Assembly: GCA_027056155.1 (NCBI GenBank)
Contig: JALULR010000225.1
Span: forward strand, 1-6,357
Origin: DHVE2 group archaeon
Lineage (GTDB): Archaea; Thermoplasmatota; Thermoplasmata; Thermoplasmatales; Aciduliprofundaceae
DNA length: 6,357 nucleotides
Direction of reading: 5' to 3'
Position 1 is the first letter of the stretch. Each line of letters starts with the position of its first letter. Of the stretch, positions 1-6,279 are shown piece by piece. The position numbers were made by a program, and so were the translations under genes. The notes under the pieces were generated by a model, which had not been told where the DNA came from, ran no database searches, and was given only the letters and a program-made list of their open reading frames with translations.

Positions 1-860
1 TTTCCATAGTGCATACGCTCCCAGATGTGTATGACCCAGATGTTTCAGCCGCCGAGGTTATTGAAAAGCCAGAAGTAAGCTACGGAGACATTGGCGGTCT
101 CGAAAAGCAAATACGCGAAATACGTGAAACGGTAGAACTTCCGCTTTTGAGACCCGAGCTTTATAAGAAGGTTGGCATTGAGCCGCCGAAGGGTGTGCTC
201 CTTGCAGGGCCTCCGGGCACGGGTAAAACGCTGCTTGCCAAGGCAGTTGCGCATCACACACATGCTACATTCATAAGGACTGTGGGTAGCGAGCTAGTTA
301 GAAAGTACATCGGAGAGGGTGCCAAGCTTGTGCGTGATTTATTTGCCCTTGCCAAAAAGCGTGCACCTACAATACTGTTTATAGACGAGCTCGATGCGGT
401 TGGCGCTAGAAGATTGGATATGGCTACTTCGGGAGATAGAGAAGTGCAGCGTACCCTGATGCAGCTCCTTGCAGAGATGGACGGCTTTGAGCCCCTCGAT
501 AATGTTAAGATAATTGCAGCTACTAACCGCCCGGATATTTTGGACCCTGCATTGTTGCGTCCCGGCAGATTTGACCGCATCATACTGGTGCCGTATCCGG
601 ATATGACTGCCAGAATTGAAATACTGAAGATTCACACTAAGAGCATGAACATAAAAGATGTAGATTTAGAGAGCATTGCAAAGAAAACCGATGGTTTCAG
701 CGGTGCGGATTTGAAGGTAATATGCATGGAAGCGGGTATGTTTGCCATACGCGATGAGCGTGATTATGTGGTGCAAGACGATTTCGATATGGCTATAAAG
801 AAGTTCTTGCATGCGGACGAAGTGAGAAGAGAAAGTCCGGGAGAGAGCATGTTTGCGTGA
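1..860 (+). CDS. pan: Proteasome-activating nucleotidase PAN, 3' part (5' end outside window)
   Basis: This is the AAA+ ATPase that unfolds substrates and threads them into the archaeal 20S proteasome as a hexameric ring. The reading frame is open from base 3, so the GTG at 9 is an internal Val codon and the coiled-coil and most of the OB region lie upstream of the window. Visible in order are Walker A GPPGTGKT (207–230), the pore loop Tyr-Ile-Gly (Tyr codon 306–308), Walker [10 protein letters not shown] (372–398), GDREVQRTL, sensor-1 ATNRPD (Asn codon 525–527) and the paired arginines of RPGRFDR (from 558). A helical AAA lid follows. Spacing and motifs match PAN rather than Cdc48 or Lon, and there is a single AAA module. 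The protein ends Ser-Met-Phe-Ala. PAN and several Rpt subunits usually end in hydrophobic-Tyr-X, the gate-opening HbYX motif, so Phe here is a variant. The stop overlaps the herA start as GTGA. Confidence 0.95.
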   Translation, partial: SIVHTLPDVYDPDVSAAEVIEKPEVSYGDIGGLEKQIREIRETVELPLLRPELYKKVGIEPPKGVLLAGPPGTGKTLLAKAVAHHTHATFIRTVGSELVRKYIGEGAKLVRDLFALAKKRAPTILFIDELDAVGARRLDMATSGDREVQRTLMQLLAEMDGFEPLDNVKIIAATNRPDILDPALLRPGRFDRIILVPYPDMTARIEILKIHTKSMNIKDVDLESIAKKTDGFSGADLKVICMEAGMFAIRDERDYVVQDDFDMAIKKFLHADEVRRESPGESMFA

Positions 861-2368
861 TTAGCATGACTGTTGAAGCAGAGCAGGTTGAAGATGATGA
901 AGTTGCGGAAGAAACTACAAAGATGAAAAAAGCTGGCGTGATATACGGAGATGTGGGCACAACGGAATTCACTTGCACGGTAACTAGCGTTAAATTAGAG
1001 CAAGGAGACTATGTGCAGGTGCTTCATGAAAAGTTTGGCTGGGTACTCGGCAGAATTGACGAGATAAAGAGAAAGACCAATCTCACGGTGGATAGAGCAA
1101 AAGAGCTCATGAATGGAGGTGATGTGGATATTGAAGAGACAGTACTTGCAAAGGTAGTAGTAATAGGATACCGAGACGAGAAAGGGCTTTTACAGTATCC
1201 GCGCATACCTTTTAATGTAGGAAGCATAGTGTATCTAGCGGAAGATGATTTTATAAAAAAGGTAATCGGCATTGAAGAAATAGAAAAAACGGGAGCGTAT
1301 ATTGGGCGCTTGTTCAAGCACAAAAACATAAAAATATTTCTCGACATAAATATCATGGTGCAGAAGCACGTAAGCGTTCTCGCCAAAACCGGTGCAGGTA
1401 AGAGCTATCTAACAGGTGTGCTCCTAGAAGAGCTCTTGAAAAAAAATGTTACCGCGATAATCATAGACCCGCATGGGGAGTATCCATCTTTAAAAACACC
1501 GGCAAAGAAAACAAAGTTGCACGATGAGTTTGGTGTGACGCCGAGAGGCTATGCATCGAAGATAAAGATATTCACCCCTGATACGGATTTGAACGAAGGA
1601 AAGCCCCTTAAATTCACGCTGGCTTCAATGACTCCCCGGGAGTTAATCAATTTGATGAATTTGGATACCAGACAGAGCTTAATACCTCTTCGCAAAGCAA
1701 TGGACCTGCTTCGCACATCGAGACAGTTCTTTGATGTTAAAGACATTATTCGCGTGTTGGAAAGCGAGGATTCCCCAACCTTAGCGCCCCTTATTGGGCA
1801 GCTGGAGTATTTGCAAGAGATGGGCATATTTGCGAGAAAGGGCACAAGGATAGACGATATAGTGACAAAAGGTAAGATTTCCATTATCAATCTGCGAGGC
1901 GTTGCTCCGGATATACAAGAGCTAGTGGTGCAGCGGCTTTCAATGGCACTTTTTGAGCTAAGGAAGAGAAACAAGATACCGCCGCTAATGCTTGTTGTTG
2001 AAGAAGCGCATAACTACGTGCCGCAGCAGGGCATGGCAGCCTCCAGCAAAATTTTGAGAACCATTGCTAGCGAAGGAAGAAAGTTTGGACTCGGGCTCTG
2101 CATAATATCCCAAAGACCTGCAAAAATAGACAAAAACGTGCTTTCACAGTGCAATACGCAGATAATTCTCAGAGTGACAAACCCAAATGACTTGCGGGCT
2201 ATAGGTAACTCGGTAGAGAACCTCACAAAAGGCTCTTTGGAGGATATTCAAAGACTGCCCATCGGTGTGGCGCTTGTTACCGGAGGAAGCATATCCATGC
2301 CGCTATTTGTGGAAATCAGACCCAGAGAGACAAAGCATGGCGGAGAGAGCGTGAAGATTATAGAGTAA
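857..2368 (+). CDS. herA: HerA-type DNA-translocating ATPase/helicase
   Basis: HerA is a hexameric, FtsK-related motor that, with the nuclease NurA, works on DNA ends during recombinational repair. The 503-residue protein has the family layout. A beta-rich HAS-barrel region spans about residues 25–165. Walker A is AKTGAGKS (176–183), and the family motif DPHGEY is at 204–209. Walker B is [10 protein letters not shown] (377–386) with the Glu-Glu pair. EGRKFG (about 406–411) carries a probable arginine finger, and ISQRP (417–421) is a sensor-like motif. Length is normal for HerA. The GTG start overlaps the pan stop by four bases. GGGAG at 839–843 lies 13 bases upstream, a long spacing, and an ATG at 866 is a possible alternative start that would remove three residues. 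The overlap suggests co-translation with pan. No nurA, mre11 or rad50 is visible in the window. Confidence 0.93.
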   Translation: MISMTVEAEQVEDDEVAEETTKMKKAGVIYGDVGTTEFTCTVTSVKLEQGDYVQVLHEKFGWVLGRIDEIKRKTNLTVDRAKELMNGGDVDIEETVLAKVVVIGYRDEKGLLQYPRIPFNVGSIVYLAEDDFIKKVIGIEEIEKTGAYIGRLFKHKNIKIFLDINIMVQKHVSVLAKTGAGKSYLTGVLLEELLKKNVTAIIIDPHGEYPSLKTPAKKTKLHDEFGVTPRGYASKIKIFTPDTDLNEGKPLKFTLASMTPRELINLMNLDTRQSLIPLRKAMDLLRTSRQFFDVKDIIRVLESEDSPTLAPLIGQLEYLQEMGIFARKGTRIDDIVTKGKISIINLRGVAPDIQELVVQRLSMALFELRKRNKIPPLMLVVEEAHNYVPQQGMAASSKILRTIASEGRKFGLGLCIISQRPAKIDKNVLSQCNTQIILRVTNPNDLRAIGNSVENLTKGSLEDIQRLPIGVALVTGGSISMPLFVEIRPRETKHGGESVKIIE

Positions 2369-2405
2369 CGCATAACTTTTTTATCTTTGAGTTTTTTAAA
2401 CCATC
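2369..2405 (+). promoter_or_regulatory. T-rich spacer: possible herA terminator and leaderless-type promoter
   Basis: The 37 bases between the herA stop and the next ATG hold two runs of six T (2377–2382 and 2392–2397) with no obvious hairpin. Archaeal polymerase often stops at such U-runs, so herA transcription may end here. The TTTTTTATC at 2377–2385 also lies about 25 bases before the ATG at 2406, where a TATA box would sit for a leaderless transcript. No ribosome site is visible before that ATG. Both roles are inferred from base composition and spacing only. Confidence 0.35.
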
Positions 2406-2696
2406 ATGCACGAAATTACAGATGCGGTATTGGACAAATATTTCGAGATTACTTTCAAAGCCCTTGATAAAGTGAAAATAGTTGCACCTGAATACTCGCA
2501 TTTACGGGATATCGCTGAGGATTTTCTAAAAATGGCAAGCTCTTATAGTGAAGATGCAAAGTATTTCAGAGCCAAGGGTGATTATGTGCGTGCTTTAGGA
2601 GCGATATACTACGCGCATGCTTGGCTAGACACTGGAGCGAGAATTGGGTTATTTGATGTGGGCGGAGACCACGAGCTATTTACGCTGGCACACTAG
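2406..2696 (+). CDS. DUF357 family protein, small helical archaeal protein
   Basis: A 96-residue protein recognised as DUF357, a short, mainly helical domain family of archaea with no established function. The typical family pattern is visible: VAPEYSHLRDIAEDFLKMA (about residues 26–45), Tyr and Asp residues in the next helix, then GDYVRALGAIYYAHAWLD (about 59–76) and the closing GARIGLFDV. The repeated helix pattern resembles a small helical-hairpin or TPR-like bundle, which is inference. There is no signal peptide or membrane segment, so it should be cytosolic. The ATG lacks an upstream Shine-Dalgarno sequence, which fits a leaderless mRNA. It reads in the same direction as pan and herA, but the T-rich gap before it leaves operon membership open. 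Its stop lies six bases from the stop of the opposing 466-residue gene, so the two transcripts must overlap or end within each other. Confidence 0.88.
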   Translation: MHEITDAVLDKYFEITFKALDKVKIVAPEYSHLRDIAEDFLKMASSYSEDAKYFRAKGDYVRALGAIYYAHAWLDTGARIGLFDVGGDHELFTLAH

Positions 2697-2702
2697 GCAA
2701 GC

Positions 2703-4103
2703 TCAGAGGTTGGATATTGCGTAGTATATGCCTTTTCGCTTCATTATTATGTGCCCTTCGGTATGCAGCTTTGTAAGTAATTTTTCCGGGTCTTTGGTAT
2801 AGCCGCGCTCTTCTAATTTTGTCGCAAAGTACTCATAATCCCACCCGGTGGGTTTAAGGAGGTTTAGCTCCCACAGCACTCTGTTTATTATTCTTTTTTC
2901 TCTGCCGTGCTCTTTTGCTGCATTAAGCTCGTTTTTTATTCTCTCCTGCATGATGTCTTCCATCCTTTCAAATAGCGCTAAATATATGTTAGCTGCCGAG
3001 TCAACGAGATTATCCGCTCCCAAGCGCTTGTATGCTTCTGCTACCCTTGCAGCATGCTCGCCGAACCCGTTTACATCGGCAATGTCCATCAATATGCCCA
3101 GCTTCATAGCCTCTACGAGCATTGGAAACTCACGCTCGAGCTTTCGCACTAACTGCGCCTTAAAACCCTCTACAAATTTCTCATCGATGGCAGGCTCTTG
3201 AATATGCTTTTCCAGCACGTAGAACCCTATATCTAGGCTGTAATCCTTCAGATATGTGTCATCAATGATTACCGTCTCTTCCTTTTTTGGCAAATACGGC
3301 ACATCAGCGTACTGTATTAGCTCTTGTGCTTTCACGCTTGCCACGGTCATTGCGCTTTTTTCCCAGAGCTTGGAATTTCGCGCGCGGTAATATTTTCGGG
3401 CCTGCGCTTTTTTAAGATTGTCATATCTTATTTTAAAATCTAGAGATATGGTTGTTTCAATGTTTCCATCGTAGCTTAGCGATAGTTTGTACTTACTATT
3501 TCGAAGAGCAGGTTTGAGCATACTAAAAATTTCGCCAAAAGCATTCATGTTATAGGCGTAGTACTTAGAGTTTGCATCTAATATGGATACAGCACTGCCA
3601 CCTGTGCGACCTATATAGCTAGGCGAAGACATAAAATACACTGCAAAAACCTCCGCTGCGAGCTCTGGAAAAGTTTGGTTAATTATGTCCCTAATTACCG
3701 AGCCATGCAGTCCGCTACTCTCTAATGTTATGTATTTTTTGTAAGGCACCCGCTCGATTTTATCTACAATTAAGAATCTGCCATGCCCAGCACTGAACAT
3801 TGATAGGTCGTACACTCTTCCCTCCACCCTGCCGGTGCGCACATTTTTTTTAGCCCATGCCGGGATAATTATAGGCAGCACGGGAAAGTTGTCTTCGGGA
3901 AATGGAGTTATACCTCTAACCTCGAAATTTCCGGCGATAGGAGAGAGCTTAGGCCACAGTGCTTTGCGCCACTCATTTTCAAAGGGTACTTGTATTATAA
4001 ATCCCTCTATGTCTATGAGCTCGCCAACTCGCGTTGTGTCTTTCAAAAACCTAGCTAAAAACTTATCCGAAATTTTCTGTGGTAAATAGTAGCTAGATAT
4101 CAT
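2703..4103 (-). CDS. Uncharacterised protein with probable N-terminal OB-like barrel and C-terminal winged helix
   Basis: I do not recognise this 466-residue protein. Residues about 25–118 alternate beta-like segments (RVGELIDIEGFIIQV, then VEGRVYDL and RFLIVDKIERV), a pattern compatible with an OB-fold barrel. The central part contains a striking stretch at about 144–173, including FPELAAEVFAVYF and SSPSYIGRTGGSAVSI, which looks conserved but matches no catalytic motif I know. Residues about 220–255 are very basic and aromatic, and about 305–400 is strongly helical. The last 65 residues (about 402–464) read as a winged helix, with helices around RVLWELN and YEYFATKLEERG, then a wing with IIMKRKGIYYAI. 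There is no P-loop, signal peptide or membrane segment. Together this suggests nucleic-acid binding, which is inference. The ATG overlaps the stop of the 95-residue gene as ATGA, and no ribosome site precedes it, so translation probably depends on the upstream gene. It is the last gene of the purF run. Confidence 0.85.
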   Translation of the reverse strand: MISSYYLPQKISDKFLARFLKDTTRVGELIDIEGFIIQVPFENEWRKALWPKLSPIAGNFEVRGITPFPEDNFPVLPIIIPAWAKKNVRTGRVEGRVYDLSMFSAGHGRFLIVDKIERVPYKKYITLESSGLHGSVIRDIINQTFPELAAEVFAVYFMSSPSYIGRTGGSAVSILDANSKYYAYNMNAFGEIFSMLKPALRNSKYKLSLSYDGNIETTISLDFKIRYDNLKKAQARKYYRARNSKLWEKSAMTVASVKAQELIQYADVPYLPKKEETVIIDDTYLKDYSLDIGFYVLEKHIQEPAIDEKFVEGFKAQLVRKLEREFPMLVEAMKLGILMDIADVNGFGEHAARVAEAYKRLGADNLVDSAANIYLALFERMEDIMQERIKNELNAAKEHGREKRIINRVLWELNLLKPTGWDYEYFATKLEERGYTKDPEKLLTKLHTEGHIIMKRKGIYYAISNL

Positions 4104-4387
4104 CTGTATACGCTGTACTTGTATAGCAAGTCTATTAGCTTTCTAGAAACAGCATCGGTAATTACGCCCTCCTCTTTTTTCTTGAGTATGTACTCCTTTG
4201 CTTCTCTGATTCCCATGTTGGAAGCTTTCGCATATATTGTCCCTTTAAGCGCACCCTGAACGCCCTCGGGCAAGTCTTTGAGAATCTGACCAAGAAGGTA
4301 CCGGAATTCATAGTCTTTTCTCATATCAAGTTTTCTTCTTTTCACAAACTCCATCATGCAAACTAGGATAATATAGGTTACGGTCAT
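4100..4387 (-). CDS. Small uncharacterised helical protein coupled to purF
   Basis: I do not recognise this 95-residue protein. From about residue 22 it looks like a compact, charged helical domain: MRKDYEFRYLLGQILKDLP, then VQGALKGTIYAKASNMG, IREAKEYILKKKEEG and a final ISRK-like helix before LLYKYSVYR. It lacks Cys pairs, a signal peptide and any enzyme motif. The start is uncertain. The ATG at 4387 overlaps the purF stop as ATGA and has GAGGA only one base upstream, which is very close for a ribosome site. It adds a hydrophobic, less domain-like lead. Internal Met codons at residues 11, 12 and 22 are alternatives, and the last would leave 74 residues. The stop overlaps the start of the 466-residue gene by four bases. 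Tight coupling on both sides suggests co-expression with that gene, and a shared role is a reasonable guess. Confidence 0.8.
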   Translation of the reverse strand: MTVTYIILVCMMEFVKRRKLDMRKDYEFRYLLGQILKDLPEGVQGALKGTIYAKASNMGIREAKEYILKKKEEGVITDAVSRKLIDLLYKYSVYR

Positions 4388-5826
4388 TCCTCAAAATCTT
4401 CAAGGTCGCACTGGTGCCTTACGCGCTCACCTTCGATTTTTACTGGGTACTCGCCTGTGAGGCACCCTAGGCACAGGTCTTCTCTGCTAAATCCTATAGC
4501 TTTTACCAAGCTATCAATGCTAACATAGCCGAGGGTGTCTGCGCCAATCATTTCCTTTATTTCATCGATGCTCTTTGAAGATGCTATAAACTGGCTCCTT
4601 GTCTTCATGTCTATCCCAAGGTAGCACGGTGCAACTATTGGTGGTGAGCCTATGCGCACATGTACCTCTTTTGCCCCTGCATCTCTCAGCATCTTGACAA
4701 TTTTGCGCATAGTATTGCCTCGCACTATTGAATCATCAACTAGTACAATTCTCTTATCCGCTACCACGGAGCTCACAGGGTTAAGCTTCATTGTTATCTC
4801 TTTAACTCTGCTCTCTTGAGAGGGCAAGATGAATGTTCGCTCAACGTACCTATTTTTCATCAGCCCCTCTGCGTAGGGTATGCCGCTCTCTTCAGAGTAA
4901 CCTATTGCGTGCGCTCTTCCAGAGTCTGGCACAGGCACTACAAAATCCGCAGCAACTGGATGCTCTTTGGCTAGGTACCTTCCAATCTTTCTTCGTACAT
5001 CATATACACTCTTTCCATCAATTATGCTGTCTGCCCTCGCAAAATACACATACTCAAACATGCAGTGTGCTGTATGCTTTCTCTTGAATACGTGATGCGT
5101 GATAAAGCCATCAGGGCGCACTTCCAAAATCTCGCCGGGCATGACATCTCTCACAAGCTTGCCTCCAAGTGCGTCAAATACCACACTCTCTGATGCTATT
5201 CCCAATCCACCATCGATTGTTCCGATTACTAGTGGCCTGAGCCCAAAAGAATCTCTAATGGCAAATAATCTATTATTCACCAGCACAACTAGGGAGAACG
5301 AGCCTTTCAATCTTTTAAATGCGTCCTTTAAACCCTCTATTATATCTTTTCTGGTAAGCTCGTAAGCAATGAGCCTTGCAATAACCTCGCTATCTGAGTG
5401 CGTGGTAAATCCTGAGCCCAGTGAGCCGAGAAATCTTTTGAGCTCACCAACATTTACTATCTCGCCATTGTGAGCTACGGCAATCTCGTGATTTACATTA
5501 TAAATATATATTGGCTGTGCATTCTCTTCGATAGAGTCTCCATGCGTGGAATATCGCACATGCCCTATGCCCACATTTCCATGAAGATACCTCAAATTAA
5601 ACTCGTTAAATACGTGATGCACAAGTCCCATACCCTTTACAATATGCATTTTGTCGCTGTATGTTGCTATACCTGCACTCTCTTGGCCGCGGTGCTGCAA
5701 TGCTCTTAGCGAGAAATAAATAGTTTTAGAAACTTGCTCCGAAGAAACAAATCCCGCTACTCCACAGTACTCATTTCTTTTTCTTTGCCCATGCGTATGA
5801 GCGCATTTTTGGTGCGGGGTAGCCAC
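4384..5826 (-). CDS. purF: Amidophosphoribosyltransferase, first step of purine synthesis, with predicted 4Fe-4S cluster
   Basis: PurF converts PRPP and glutamine to 5-phosphoribosylamine in the cytosol. The N-terminal Ntn glutaminase domain begins at CGVAGF (Cys21, the nucleophile exposed by removal of the leader), with RYSTHG (91–96), HNGE (119–122) and HSDSE (143–147) lining the active site. The phosphoribosyltransferase domain carries the PRPP loop IVLVDDSIVRGNT (360–372). Cys255 (HCMFEYVYFAR), Cys401 (IVAPCYLGID) and Cys452/Cys455 (CLGC) match the four iron-sulfur ligands of the Bacillus-type enzyme. Length, 480 residues, is normal. The GTG at 5826 is the only ATG or GTG in frame before Cys21 and has AGAGGTG at 5835–5841 with an 8-base spacer. 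It lies inside the L37e gene in another frame, giving a 56-base overlap and a 20-residue leader, about twice the usual length. The real start is therefore uncertain. The stop overlaps the next gene as ATGA. Confidence 0.95.
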   Translation of the reverse strand: MATPHQKCAHTHGQRKRNEYCGVAGFVSSEQVSKTIYFSLRALQHRGQESAGIATYSDKMHIVKGMGLVHHVFNEFNLRYLHGNVGIGHVRYSTHGDSIEENAQPIYIYNVNHEIAVAHNGEIVNVGELKRFLGSLGSGFTTHSDSEVIARLIAYELTRKDIIEGLKDAFKRLKGSFSLVVLVNNRLFAIRDSFGLRPLVIGTIDGGLGIASESVVFDALGGKLVRDVMPGEILEVRPDGFITHHVFKRKHTAHCMFEYVYFARADSIIDGKSVYDVRRKIGRYLAKEHPVAADFVVPVPDSGRAHAIGYSEESGIPYAEGLMKNRYVERTFILPSQESRVKEITMKLNPVSSVVADKRIVLVDDSIVRGNTMRKIVKMLRDAGAKEVHVRIGSPPIVAPCYLGIDMKTRSQFIASSKSIDEIKEMIGADTLGYVSIDSLVKAIGFSREDLCLGCLTGEYPVKIEGERVRHQCDLEDFEE

Positions 5827-5938
5827 AGTAAGAGCACCTCTTTGTATGAATATTATACGAGCGATGTCCGCATCTTCTGCAAACTATATGCGTATGTTTC
5901 TTGTTTCGCTTACCCATTGAACTTGTACCTTTCGTCAT
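5771..5938 (-). CDS. rpl37e: Ribosomal protein L37e (eL37), zinc-ribbon protein of the large subunit
   Basis: A complete 55-residue protein of the large ribosomal subunit. It begins MTKGTSSMGKRNKKHTHIVC, close to the L37e family start, and continues with CRRCG (Cys20, Cys23), a basic RSYNIHTKR segment and CSYCGYP (Cys35, Cys38), then ends in a basic RSYAWAKKKK tail. The four cysteines form the usual zinc ribbon, and length and composition match archaeal L37e. The start is well supported: GAGGTGAT at 5944–5951 lies five bases before the ATG and overlaps the lsm stop codon. The gene is directly downstream of lsm, the arrangement found in many euryarchaea, so the two should be cotranscribed and probably translationally coupled. 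Its last 56 bases also encode, in another frame, the proposed purF leader. Its stop is contained in ATGA, but that ATG is not in the purF frame. Confidence 0.96.
   Translation of the reverse strand: MTKGTSSMGKRNKKHTHIVCRRCGHRSYNIHTKRCSYCGYPAPKMRSYAWAKKKK
5835..5841 (-). promoter_or_regulatory. Ribosome site AGAGGTG for the GTG start of purF
   Basis: AGAGGTG, read on the - strand, lies eight bases before the GTG at 5826 and is complementary to the usual archaeal 16S 3' end. It supports that start although it sits inside the L37e gene. The same bases encode Lys-Arg-Cys of the L37e zinc ribbon, so the match could be a coincidence of conserved codons. Confidence 0.5.
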
Positions 5939-5943
5939 TTTGC

Positions 5944-5951
5944 ATCACCTC
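5944..5951 (-). promoter_or_regulatory. Ribosome site GAGGTGAT for rpl37e
   Basis: GAGGTGAT, read on the - strand, is an extended match to the archaeal anti-Shine-Dalgarno sequence. It stands five bases before the ATG at 5938 and starts within the lsm stop codon, so ribosomes ending lsm would sit on it. It fixes the start of the L37e gene. Confidence 0.85.
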
Positions 5952-6177
5952 ATGGAGGAGATATATATATAACTGTGTCACCTCTGACTATTATTACGTT
6001 GTGTACCCCCTTTGTCTCTCCCCCTATAATTTCCTCTGCATTTTTGAGCACAAGGTTCATATGCTGGTCGTATCCGTCGAGTACGCCTCTATACTCCTTA
6101 TATCCTTTCATCGATACCAGCACCGGCTTGTTAAGGCTTTCGTGAAGCACATGTAATGGCTTGATCATTTCTCCCAT
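5950..6177 (-). CDS. lsm: Archaeal Sm-like RNA-binding protein (SmAP/Lsm)
   Basis: A 75-residue Sm-fold protein of the kind that forms heptameric rings and binds U-rich RNA. The Sm1 motif is clear: an N-terminal helix (PLHVLHESL), then [20 protein letters not shown] and DQHMNLVL (37–44), with His39 and Asn41 at the usual uridine-binding positions. Sm2 is [14 protein letters not shown] (61–74), with Arg65-Gly-Asp completing the RNA pocket. The length is that of a bare Sm domain with no extension. The ATG at 6177 is about ten bases from the transcript start predicted from the TATA box, which fits a short or nearly absent leader. The Met at residue 4 (6168) is an alternative start, but its GGGAG is only two or three bases upstream. 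It is the first gene of the - strand run, and its stop overlaps the rpl37e ribosome site. Confidence 0.95.
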   Translation of the reverse strand: MGEMIKPLHVLHESLNKPVLVSMKGYKEYRGVLDGYDQHMNLVLKNAEEIIGGETKGVHNVIIVRGDTVIYISPP

Positions 6178-6207
6178 TTAAACCACAGCACTGAAATTCT
6201 AATCCTC

Positions 6208-6215
6208 TATTTAAA
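6208..6215 (-). promoter_or_regulatory. TATA box for the lsm–rpl37e–purF run
   Basis: The - strand reads TTTAAATA here, a match to the usual archaeal TATA box, preceded by CAAAA as a possible TFB-recognition (BRE) sequence. It lies about 31–38 bases before the lsm ATG, so transcription should begin near 6185 with a leader of about ten bases. The core ATTTAAAT (6209–6216) is a palindrome and could also serve the divergent gene at 6280. Confidence 0.65.
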
Positions 6216-6279
6216 TTTTGGGATACCTGTCACGGGCATTATTCGAAAAAAAGATAAATCATGGAAATATTCACCACCC

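Noticed and set aside
9..860. GTG at base 9 as the start of pan
   Set aside because: The frame is open to the window edge, and the residues around it align with the middle of PAN, after the coiled-coil and OB regions. It is an internal Val.
1549..1974. Long - strand open frame inside herA, and similar ones inside pan and the 466-residue gene
   Set aside because: They lie fully within strongly supported genes and their Ser/Ile/Leu-rich translations look like reverse-frame shadows.
2703..4103. Possibility that the 466-residue protein is NurA, the usual partner of HerA
   Set aside because: I cannot find the NurA N-terminal Asp-Gly-Ser-type active-site motif, the gene is on the opposite strand from herA, and the C-terminal winged helix does not fit.
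2703..4103. Possibility that the 466-residue protein is a degenerate MCM helicase
   Set aside because: An OB-like front and a winged-helix end recall MCM, but there is no Walker A, Walker B or arginine finger, and the resemblance is too loose to claim.
5760..5780. Programmed -1 frameshift joining the ATG at the L37e stop to purF
   Set aside because: The five codons after that ATG contain no slippery heptamer, and no downstream stem is obvious. A GTG start or a sequencing indel is simpler.
5734..6156. A 140-codon open frame on the + strand across the lsm/rpl37e region
   Set aside because: It is antisense to two well-supported genes, is rich in Cys, Tyr and Ser in a way typical of shadow frames, and has no ribosome site or family pattern.
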